From Nematostella vectensis (lineage: Eukaryota > Cnidaria > Anthozoa > Actiniaria > Edwardsiidae), in assembly GCF_932526225.1 (NCBI RefSeq), contig NC_064044.1, forward strand, positions 16,330,453 to 16,394,452: DNA of 64,000 bases. Direction: 5' to 3'. Both the position numbers and the translations under genes were made by a program. This document shows, one piece after another, positions 11,501 through 23,500 of this stretch; within the stretch, counting starts at the first letter, position 1, and each line of letters begins with the position of its first letter. The notes under the pieces were generated by a model, which searched no databases, was not told where the DNA came from, and saw nothing but the letters and a program-made list of their open reading frames with translations.

Positions 11501-14500
11501 CCATACATACCTCTCAATAATACCCCCAAAGGCCCATACATACCTCTCAATAATACACCCAAAGGCTCATACATACCTCTCAATAATACCCCCAAAGGCC
11601 TATACATACCACTCAATAATACCCCCAAAGGTCCATACATACCTCTCAATAATACCCCCAAAGGTCCATACATACCTCTCAATAATACCCCCAAAGGCCC
11701 ATACATACCTCTCAATAATACCCCCAAAGGCCTATACATACCACTCAATAATACCCCCAAAGGTCCATACATACCTCTCAATAATACCCCCAAAGGCCCA
11801 TACATACCTCTCAATAATACACCCAAAGGCCTATACATACCTCTCAATAATACACCCAAAGGCCTATACATACCTCTCAATAATACACCCAAAGGCCTAT
11901 ACATACCTCTCAATAATACACCCAAAGGCTAATACATACCTCTCAATAATACCCCCAAAGGCCTATACATACCTCTCAATAATACCCTCAAAGGCCCATA
12001 CCTACCTCTCAATAATACCCCCAAAGGCCTATACATACCACTCAATAATACCCCCAAAGGCCTATACATACCACTCAATAATACCCCCAAAGGTCCATAC
12101 ATACCTCTCAATAATACCCCCAAAGGCCCATACATACCTCTCAATAATACACCCAAAGGCCTATACATACCTCTCAATAATACACCCAAAGGCCTATACA
12201 TACCTCTCAATAATACCCCCAAAGGCCTATACATACCACTCAATAATACCCCCAAAGGTCCATACATACCTCTCAATAATACCCCCAAAGGCCCATACAT
12301 ACCTCTCAATAATACACCCAAAGGCCTATACATACCTCTCAATAATACACCCAAAGGCCTATACATACCTCTCAATAATACCCCCAAAGGTCCATACATA
12401 CCTCTCAATAATACACCCAAAGGCCTATACATACCTCTCAATAATACACCCAAAGGCCTATACATACCTCTCAATAATACCCCCAAAGGCCTATACATAC
12501 CTCTCAATAATACACCCAAAGGCTCATACATACCTCTCAATAATACCCCCAAAGGCCTATACATACCACTCAATAATACCCCCAAAGGTCCATACATACC
12601 TCTCAATAATACACCCAAAGGCCCATACATACCTCTCAATAATACACCCAAAGGCCCATACATACCTCTCAATAATACCCCCAAAGGCCCATACATACCT
12701 CTCAATAATACCCCCAAAGGCCTATACATACCTTTCTATAATGCCCCAAAGGCTCATACACACAACTCTCAATAACCCCAAAAGGCTCATACATACCTCT
12801 CAATAATACACCCAAAGGCCTATACATACCCCTTAATAATACCTTCAAAGGCTCATTCCCCCTAACAGTCCAAAGAAAGAGACTCCTTCATATGAAAGTT
12901 ACCTGATCTTCAGGCATATCTGGCGGTATACGTGTGATATTCAATTTAACAAATTTGATTGCATTTCCCATGCTGACTGATAAAGGGCGGCACTGCGTCA
13001 GAAAGCTACCAATAAGATAAAAACACAACTTACATTAGTCCTGCAGTACTGTACCATTGTAATTGGGTCATAAATGGACTGTCTCAGCAAGGATATTGAG
13101 TTTTTACCAAAAACCACAACATGAAAACACCAACAAGAAAAGTATTCATGTTGCATCAGCTCAATTTTGGGTTAAATCCTAACTGATGGATTTTACCTTA
13201 TATTTGGCTTGATCTTGGCCTCTAGATCTCTTGATAACTCTTTCTGTATTGGTGTACTGTAATCACTGATGGCCTATTAATAAAAAAAGAAATTAACAAG
13301 GATTTTAAGTACTTCAAGGAATAAAACCTCTCAATTTTTTGGCTTGCATTAAACACATACTATAAAAATAGAACATAGAGAAAACACTTTGTTATGATCA
13401 ACAGAATACAACATTAGATCCATGTCCTCATCATATGTATTTTTTCTTTCAACTGACAAAAGATATATGGGATTTTAAGGTTTAGGGATTTTAGTTTATG
13501 GCTCTAAAACATGCATAGAATTTTTTCACGGCAGAATCACACAATTTTAATTGGAATTCTAATGTTGATTTCAATGCCCTAAAAAACTCCTACTTCGAGC
13601 TCCTATTCCTAGGATTTTTAGTGGCCCCCCAAAAAAGTAACACACAACAAATATTTCCAGCACAACTAGTTCGACTAGTCAAACATCTTCCCAGCCAGCC
13701 AGCCAGCAAAACAAGATTAACAACAACAAAAAAAGGCTGCGGAACAGATCCCTTGCAAAAAAAAAATATCATGTTATTTCCAACTCCAAGATATTATAGA
13801 GTTTATGTGAGCGCACGATTCTGCTTCTAAAATTCGTGATAATTTTTTTTTACATATTTTGTGACCCTAAACTAAACTCCTTCAACATTAAGCTCCTTGT
13901 CAATTGAAAGAAAAAAACACATCATGAGGACATGGACCTAAAATGTTTCTTCTACAAACCAAGTATCAGTAATTTTTAGTGGCAGTCATGACGATTTTAA
14001 ATATTATAATGTTAAGTTAGGCCAAGTTTAAAGGCTACATTATAACGTGGCATTAAATTCAGCCGTTAATTTGTACAATTTTATACATGGTTAATTAGAC
14101 GTCTACAACCATTTTATACGGCCGGTCGAATTAAATACAGGTCTGCGAGATAATACGCCTGGTCCAGGCGCATAGTACGGCTTAAGTAAGATTGGTTTTA
14201 GACGCTGTATTATCTATGTGCAGTATGGAATGCATAAGTTATTTTAATGATTGCAAATGTCGCTAAATCGACATGGCTATACAGCGGCATTCGTTTTAAA
14301 CGCTGTATTAGGTCCCGTAGCAAATATTTAATTGAATTAAGAAGTCACGCGAAGGATTATCCAGCAGTTTTGAATAAAGTTATAGCTAAAACCTTTCGCT
14401 ATTTCAAAAAATTCGAATTTTATACGGTGTGACATTAATGCGGCCTTTAAATAAGGCCTTAGTTTTCGGTTGCATTATTTTCTGTCAGTACGTAGTTCTC

Positions 14501-17500
14501 AGTACGTAGTTCAGTTCTGACAGAAAATAATGCAACCGAAAACTGACGAATTTTGCCAAAAATTTGTCTATTGCTCTAATCCGAAATTTCCGGTATCTTC
14601 GCCGAAAATTCAGCTATAGTTTTTTCGGCAGTCTGTGCCGAGTCTGTTTTTGAAAGGATATAATTTACAGGATGTTTATTTGATAAGAAGTTCCTTTGAA
14701 ATAACGTTTGTGCTAGTTGGCCGATATTTTCCCCTTAAAATTTTGCTTTCGTATTAAACTATGCTAGGAGAATCGAAGTTTGAGATTCCGATCAAGAATC
14801 CTCTGTCTCTAAAAAATTAAAATTTCTGCGAAATCACTTTGCCAACATTAGCAGATTAGTGTCCGTATATTCTCAGGAATTTCTGCTGTACATATAAGTC
14901 TATCCGAAATTTAGAACTGCGAAATTTCGGGGAAGTTCGGCTAGAACCACATTTGCCTAAAACTCTTGCTAAGGTGAAAATTCCCGGACATTTCGGGAGT
15001 GGCAAAACCAAAAAAATTTGGCGCTGCCGAACTCTCGGCGAATTACGTGTTTTTTGAGTGTCATCAACCGAACGTATGGCGAATTTCAGCAAAATTTGGT
15101 TGCATTACTTTCTGTCAGTACTGTACACACCACCACCTGTTTTGTTATTTTCTAGAGAAAGCAGGCACGTGGAACAATGGGCAGACAGAAGAAATCTCAT
15201 ACCTTTATCAGTCCCATGAGTAACGCTACACATCTAGCATTTGAGCCACAGATAATCCCTTTTGCATACTGTACACCAAGCTTGATAATCACAGGATGAA
15301 TATTTCCAGTCAACCCAAGGCTATAAAAAATCATTTCAATAAATCAGAGTGGCTACAAATGCATCCTCTGCAGGCCTGTACTCAGGTGGACTCAAAGGTC
15401 CAAACTTGGTAATATATAGATTTAGGCACGGCCTAAAAGTGCATATAGTTATTACAATCCACACACAAAAAGAGAAAACAGACAAAAAAAAATAAAACAC
15501 AATACAAGTCTCATATGCGGTGCTTTTAAAAGGATTAAAAAAATCTTGCATTTTTTAACAAAATTCTTGCATTTTCTACAACGGTGGTTCGTCTGAATTT
15601 TGGCCTTTCTTAAAAAATGTTTAGAGGTTCCCATTTCGAAAAATGGTGCGCTAAAGAATTGCTTTTAAAAGCGGACATTTTTTCAACTCTTTTGTATTCT
15701 TTTATTTTTGGTAGTAAACTTGGCAGGATAACTTTACCAACATTTCTTGTCTTATAGACATATGTTTAAAATATTATTAATATTATATTACCTAGAAGGT
15801 TGTCGGTGCCCAGTAAAATATTCAAAACATCTAACTTTGGGAGATTAAAATGGTATTGAACAAAATAAGCCTTTAGTTGCAGATACAGATTCTTAGTCAC
15901 TATACAATCGACAAAGAGATCAAGAACTGTCTCGATAAAAGTTTTGCAGTAAGGACCAGTTTAAATTTATACAGATCGTTATTTAGATAAAGAAAATTGT
16001 TAATAATTCTATATTGAAAAGCTCTAAGATACTTATTGTTAGTAATTTTATATATACAAAGATAAATAGTTTTCCAGTCTACAGTATGTCTTGATTCTTT
16101 AGCTTTAATTTCTTTCCTACATATGTTCGATTGGCAACACAGCTTACTATCTCTTGATATATTTAATACATTTTTGAAACAATATGGAGATGCCAAAAGC
16201 AATATGGAGATAAGTGGGTTACCGCGATTACCATCTCTTTAACCAATCAGATTGTAAGGGATAAGTCCCTTGAGTCTGGCAGTAAAATTTACGCAACATA
16301 AGCCAATCACAATTGACCCTTTGGTAAGTAACCCAAACTTAAAACCATATGTTTTCCAAAATGGGCCGATTGCCTCCTTTTTATCCCGATACAAAAACGT
16401 ATCTGTTTTAAATACATATAAGAAGAGTTTCCATGGTAAAAGTTTAATAAATTCTTTGAAACACCTGAGTTCTGTATCAAATTATGCTTGTTATGCCTAA
16501 GAATCTTTGCGCCAAAATGCATTCCGGCTCGTTTTAACAAGGAAACAGCTACCTGTGGTATCATGACCATACACTGAACGTATTGCTACTATTATTTTAC
16601 TGATTTGTCTTATTTTTAAGGGAATAATATTGTGAAACACCAAAAGCTATTTATAGCTATGAGAAGTTTTGCAGGCTACTTGAGAACTGTTGTTTACACA
16701 AGATATTAGCAATTGGAGTTATTCGAATTAGAGCTGGGTATGTTGTGGTTGGAAATTCATTTTGGTTGGAATTTTTACCAACCAGTTGGAAATTTTTCAA
16801 CTAGTTAGAAATTTTACAACCAGTTGGAAATTCTCCAACCAGTGCAAAATCTGGAAGACCTCAAATGTACCAGGCATTCTTTTTTGATAAGTACGTTGGG
16901 GTTAGGGTTAGGGAATGGTTGGGTAAGACTTTGTTAAAATAAACTTCAAGTATCTTTTGGTTAGGGTTAGGGTATGGTTGGGTAAGACTTTGTTAAAATA
17001 AACTTTACGTAACAAAACTGTGTGGAAGATATTTTTATTTAATTAATTGATTTGGGCGCATTTCTTACAAGCTTCTGTAAACGTGATTTGGAGATCATTG
17101 TCAAATCGTGGAGGTACTGATGACGTGCAGTGGTTCAACCGATTTGGAGCAATTGTTCCTTTGATGCGCCCATGTTCAGTAACAACTGTGCAGTAATTAC
17201 TCTCTTCGACAGACACTACTTTTCCAATGAGCAAGAGGTTTTGTCAGGTCTCTCAATTTGAATGGCCACAATATCATCCTTCTTGAACTTTTGCTTTTTC
17301 TTTCTCTTGGTTTGTTCCACCATTTTCTGGTTGTATGCTTCTTGCCTTTCAATTCGCTTCTGATGTTTGGCTCCTGGCATCTCATCTTCATTGTCAGCCA
17401 CATTTCTATGTTCCCTGTTGGCTTTAAAACCAAACACAGCCTCGTAAGGTGTCTCGTTGATTGCCCTGTGATGTGTGATGTTCATCGTATATGATACTTG

Positions 17501-20500
17501 CGATGTGCTTTCACACCATCTCTTCAGTTCTTTGTGGGCCTCACTTTGAAGAATTGCTCTTAGATCTTCTTTAAAGGTTCGGTTACTTCTCTCGACAAGA
17601 CCTTGAGTTGTAGGCGTACGAGGTGAGCCATGACTGATTTGAATTCCGTTTTTTTCTGCAAATGCTTCAACAAACCGATTCTTGAACTCTAGCCCGTTGT
17701 CCGTGATCAATTTCTTGGGATAGCCGTATAGGGTGCAAAAAGTGGATAGCACGCTAAGAACTTCTTCACCAGTCTTCGAGTAGATAGGCTGCATGTAACA
17801 AAACTTTGTGTGGTGGTCAATTATATTTGCTACCCATTTATGAACTTTTGAGCATGAACAGGGGCAATTGCGAAAATCCATCAAGTCCATTTCAACGAGG
17901 TTTAAAAACCTTTCAGACTGGAGGGGCTGCTTCACTTCTTTTACGCGGTCTGGGGCTTCTGCTCTGCGTGAATCCGACACATTTGCACGTAGCAGTTTAC
18001 TATCGTTTGGTTGATCTCGCTGTAATTGTTTTTCACCCATTTCCACGTCTTTTCTCTTCCTCGATGTGCTATTCTGGTATGGGCCAAAGTCAATGCGTCA
18101 TAGATGTTGGCCTTGCAAGCAACCTTTTTCCTGTCACTTGACCATACCTTCCCGTTGGCATAGGACCATTTCTTCCGTTTTATAGTATTTTCGTCGGCAG
18201 ACGACAGAACTGTTGGATCATCACTAATGCGCTCCTTTTTTTGCTTTAAAAATTGTTTTGCTTTTTCATACAAACCATCTTCAATGTAAAAATTGATTTC
18301 TGATTTTTTACTTTTGGTTTGGAGCTTCAATTCCGTAATCTTTTCTAGGAATAAAGCGCGGTGTTTCGTTCAATGACAAACTCACTCTTTTTATACCTTT
18401 TCTTTGTCGAAAATCCCATTATTTCTGAACATGAACATGAGAGTTGAATAGCATTCTTTATTCGTACAATACGCAATGGCTTTTAGTACAATGTAACTTT
18501 CCTCGTTCTAGTAATGACTTTTAGAACAATTGATATGGAGAACTAATTACTATCATATTTTCCGAGTAATGACCTTTAGCACAATCGAAATGTCTAATTA
18601 ATTAAAAACATTTTCTATAGGTTCTTGTTCCAGCGGTACATTTCATAAACATCGGCTTCTTCAGAAGAGAGAATGTTACACAAAATCGAGTAATTACGAT
18701 GCCACGAAGAGGACAAAAAATAATTATTCAAGAGAAATAAAAGAACACTATTATTGCTCTAATTATTGTGCAGTCTTACATGTCAGTCATTCAATACCCG
18801 CTTTCGCACCTATCTTGAGTTACGTTCGACAAAAGTGCGTAATTTTAGACTCCTCCGAAGCCGCCAGGTCCGAGTCACGCAGAGCTTTTGCGTACGCAAT
18901 TTTAGAATAAGAAACACATCTATTTAAGCCCTATACAGGTTCTGGCATATTTTCAAACGTTGTAAATTCATTGTAATGGCAGCACAGTTAGTCTTTTGTG
19001 ATATTTTTTGCTTTTTATCCACAAAAGTTTGCAATACGCTCGTAAAAAGATTTTAAGTCTCTGTTTTACGTTAATATGCATGCGTGCATTTATAACAAGC
19101 GTGACGTAAGGCGCGTCATGAATATTACAATAAAACAAGATTTTTAATCGCTCATCTTTCGTCACAAGCCTTAGTGGTCAAGTGGTAAGGGCTACTGACT
19201 TCGGAGCGAAAGGTTGAGGGTTCGAATCACGGTAAGGTCAGAAAAAAATGTAAATTAGACACAGGTAACTCACTTAGTAGGGCAATGAATAAATAGATAA
19301 GTAAGAGTGTAGAAAGTAGAGTGGTGGGAGAGGAGAGAGAGAGGGAGAGGAGAGCAGGTGTAGGGGAGTGGTGTGTTTTGTTCTTTTTAATACCCCCCTA
19401 AAAATCCAAGCCCCTGTTTTATTAATGAGCCCCCAAAAATATAATCCCTTTTAGAATGACAGATAACCACAATTTGAAAAATTTCAACTGGTTTGAAAAT
19501 TTTAAGCTGGTTGTAAAATTACCAACCAGTTGAAAAATTTTCAACTAGTTGAGAAAAATTTCCAACTAAGATAAATTTCCAACCACAACAGGTACATGGC
19601 AGGTTGCATTCATTTAGATTTGCGTCCTACTGATAAAGTGGGCTATCAATCCCAATGCATAAAAAATATGTGTTATTATATAGCTAATGTAGCCTGATTT
19701 TAGAATAGATAATTCAAATGATTCACTTAGTTTCTATTTATTTACACAACCCACACTCGAGGTTATCAAGAGGTCAGATTATGACTATCCCTTCAGTTGT
19801 TCAGTGAAAAAGTCCATTTCCTTTGTTCTTTTATCACGAATTGTTCACTTTCAATATGTTCCACAAGAATTTGGTGCTTTGTGAAATACATCCAATACTT
19901 ACACAACGTCAATGATTTCAAATTGCGTTAAACTTCCAAATGCACAAAAGGGCGCGTAAATTACAGCTCAAGAGTAATTTGCTTAACATTAGCCAACGAT
20001 GATAAGCCAATAAGCGGTTCATCAAACTTTAGAGAAGCAGTTTTATCTCTTCTCGACTATCCCCCTTCAATCTTGTTAAAGTCAATGCTGGAAGTTTTTT
20101 TTTATGAATCATCCGTTTTCAATAAATTCAAGGTGCTATTTGAAACACATACAGATTATGAGACTTCAAATCCGAAGACTTCTTAAGTTAAAAAAAGGCG
20201 CGTAAATTACACGTCAAGGGTAATTTACTTAAAAGTAGCGAATGATGATAAGCAAATATGCATATCATCACATTATTAGAGAAATATATATATTAAATAT
20301 ATTAAATATATTTACACCCGAAATATATTTCGGGTGTAAATTGGTGCGTTTTAAAACATGCACATAGCCCACTGGGGTCACCTTTGGTAATCAAACCTTG
20401 CCATTACCTGATCTCTTGGGTAAGGGAGACATCTTTTTCATACTGATGCAGATGAGAAAACAGGCCCACCTTCTTTTGTGGCTTTACTCTCAGTGGTACC

Positions 20501-23500
20501 TGATAACAATATTCATACCATGATCATACAATTCCGTACCGTACTGTACCATACCATTCCATTCCATCTATTCATCACAGTGGCTTACAAAAAACACTCT
20601 TGTGGTTCTCAATAAAAAATCCCATTGTTCAGAGAGTGCATAGCAAGACTACTGTACTAGCTTATGTATTTAGAGAAGCTAGGTTACCTCACTCACCTGT
20701 TCCCTAGCTAATTTTTTTGCTACTTTTTTCTGTACTTTTGCATCATCAGCTTGTAAAGTTGGTGCAACTTGGACTTGTCTGTGACCTAAAATTAAACCTT
20801 CCATTACCATCATGTGATACAACCCTAACAACTATGTGATACAACCCTAACCAGTATGTGATACAACCCTAACCATCATGTGATGCATCCCTTGGTATCA
20901 TCTTTTAAATGCTTGTTATCTGTTATTTATTTCTTTTAATTGCTTAGTTGCCTGTGGCGGGGCTACCTTCTCATATAATCACAAGATTTTGGTCCCCTTC
21001 ACATTAGTTTCCAGCATTTGGCTTTTCACACCGAATCACACCCACACTGGCAAAAAGGTGCCAGAGGTTAATAGATATGAATTCTGAACAGCTGTCTACA
21101 GACCCTTTGGCCAGAGGTTAACAGATATGAATTCTAAACAGCCGTCTACAGACCCTTTGGCCAGAGGTTAACAGATATGAATTCTAAACAGCCGTCTACA
21201 GACCCTCTGGCAGTTTTCCTTTCCCTCCAACTTCTTGTTTAGCAGCCTTGGCAGCACGCTGTGCTTCCTATAATCAGCACAATTTGCATATTTAAAAAAT
21301 TAACCAGCAATAACATGTTCTGATATACTTTGTCAGTGACAGTTTTGTGGAAGTGGAAGGAAGCTCACTTCTCTTTCGACTGTTCAAGGAAGTTAATTTT
21401 ATTTTATTCAGTAATGAAACACAAAACTTTGTCGTCCAATTTTGAATTAAAACAAAAACAAAGGTTTGTCTGACTAAAACTCTAAAGTGATACAGTAAGT
21501 AACATAAATCATTAAATACTTCCTGTCCTGTCTGTATATGTCAAACTTGCATACATGTATTTACAAGCTGTATAATAACTAGGTGGTACAACTGGAAAAT
21601 TACAGACAAGCTGTAGACTAACTAGGTAGTATAACTAGAAAAACAACAGACAAGCTGTAAAATAACTAGGTGGTATGACTAAAAAAACAACAGACAAGCT
21701 GTAAAGTAACTAGGTTGTATAACTAGAAAAACAACCGACAAGCTGTAGATTAACTAGGTGGTATGACTAGAAAAACAACAGACAAGCTGTAGAATAACTA
21801 CTGTAGCTGGTAGAAATAGAAACCTACAGAAAAGCAGTAGAATAAAACTAGGTGGTATGACTAGAAAGAGAAAAGACAAGCTTTAGAATAACTAGGTGGT
21901 CTCCATAGACATCGTGGAATCAGGAAAATCAACATTATAAATACATTTGCCTCTGTAAAAACTGAGTAGTTTTGCTACATCCAAAACATGCAATTTAAAC
22001 CTTGTGTTGATTTATACCCTTTTATTAATGCCTTTCCAAGTTTTCTATTCAAATTTAAAGGGAATGAAAAAGCCAGCAACAAAGCTCTGGGTCACATGTG
22101 ATTAAGATGAAGTACATAGGCCTATACCATTTTAATATTTTATTTATTAACTAACATAATAATCATATGGTACTATTGATAAAATGTGAAATCACTTATT
22201 TTTAAGTGTGCTCACATTATTATTTTTATGTGGTACTTTACTAGAAACTGTTGCAATAATTACCTGCTTTGCTCTTCTTTCTGCTTTCAGCTCTGATTTA
22301 CTTTTCTCAGGTTTCTCCTTGGAAGGCAAACCACCTGCATCACCCTGACTGATGGGTGGACCTGCTACAACTTTTTTTGAAGCACCCTCTAGATGCACCT
22401 CGGCTCCATCTTTCTTACCAGGTGCTTTTCCAGAGGTATCTTCTAGTTGTTTCTGCTTTTGCTGGTTTTTCTTTTTCTGCTTCCCACTTTTAGTTTGCCC
22501 TGACTGGAAGAAGCAGATTTCCATGAATGAGAAAATGGAATGATCAAGAATGATTCCACACCACGAAAGGATGAGCAGAATAATTGTTGAATAAAATTCA
22601 TCTAGGAGAGCAGGTGATGGTTGCACCTTGGATTTTACTTTTGGAGAGTCATTAATAAAACAGGGGCTTGGATTTTTTCAGGGCGCGTTAAAAGAACAAA
22701 GAACATATACAACCACCCCTCCCCTGCTATCTTCTCCAATCCACCACTTCTACTGTCACCATCCTCCCTGCATTCCGAACCATCCTCCCTGCATTCCTAA
22801 CCATCCTCAAAATATTCTTAAATCTATTGTTTAAATGTTATCAAGTCTTGAATTACAAGGAAATAGATAAATATTATCACAGTTTTATACACCTCATCTT
22901 AAAAAAATTATAATGGCAAGTGAAGTAAGACTGGAACCCCATCAAGTGTGTACAACTCTTGATGTCAGACAATCATAAAAAGTCCCCACGACATGACATC
23001 TGCTAGACAATGGCTTCATGAATTAAATTATAAATACAGCTATAAAAAGCTTTTATATTTTCTTGTCAGGGTCAGTATCCAGACGTTTCATCTCTGGTCT
23101 CTCTATTGGTGTCTTACGACTAGTGCACACTAGTGACATAACGACATATGTAATTATGCTGATGTTGTTATGTTGGCTTGTATCAAAACGTCAAACCATT
23201 CACACTTGAACATATGAACATAAGGAAGCATTATGTCGTTATGCCACTAGTGTGCACTAGACATTAGAGGTCTTCAAGCAGTCAGAAACTAATAGAAAAT
23301 ATGCACTTAAAATATGCAATTAAATATGAGTTTGCCTAAAAGGGTGACAGGAAACACCCCATTACCCCCTCTGTGGTCTGCCCCTGGGTCCCCCCTTAAG
23401 TATATAGCAATACTTACTGGCTTGCTCTCTTGTCTCTTGGGGCTTTCAGGACTCATTGATTCCAAAGACCTTGATCTTCGATCTGAAAACACAAATAAGA

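Larger units (their letters stand above)
16741..19590 (-). mobile_element. Ginger DNA transposon, complete ends, GGTA target duplication
   Basis: The 2850-bp element has ends TGTTGTGGTTGGAAATT and its inverse AATTTCCAACCACAACA, matching the TGTT...AACA ends of Ginger elements. It is flanked by 4-bp GGTA at 16737-16740 and 19591-19594; 4-bp duplications are known for Ginger. The subterminal 130 bases on each side are inverted repeats built from repeated CCAACYAGTTGRAAATTT motifs. It encodes an integrase-type transposase on the minus strand. It is inserted in EIF2B4 intron 6 in the gene's own orientation. Confidence 0.88.

Noticed and set aside
10282-12729. Two very long minus-strand ORFs (547 and 266 codons) of a [11 protein letters not shown] repeat
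   Set aside because: The 33-bp satellite has a codon-multiple period and no stop, so it stays open by chance. It lies entirely in an EIF2B4 intron.
16890-16990. GGGTTAGGGTTAGGG strings as an internal telomere remnant
   Set aside because: Only two or three TTAGGG units, within a 64-base local duplication.
19166-19244. Functional tRNA-Arg (TCG)
   Set aside because: Anticodon and acceptor stems do not pair well.
23120-23260. Target-site duplication for the CTAGTGCACA MITE
   Set aside because: Flanks (TTACGA and ACATTA) do not repeat convincingly, so no duplication is claimed.
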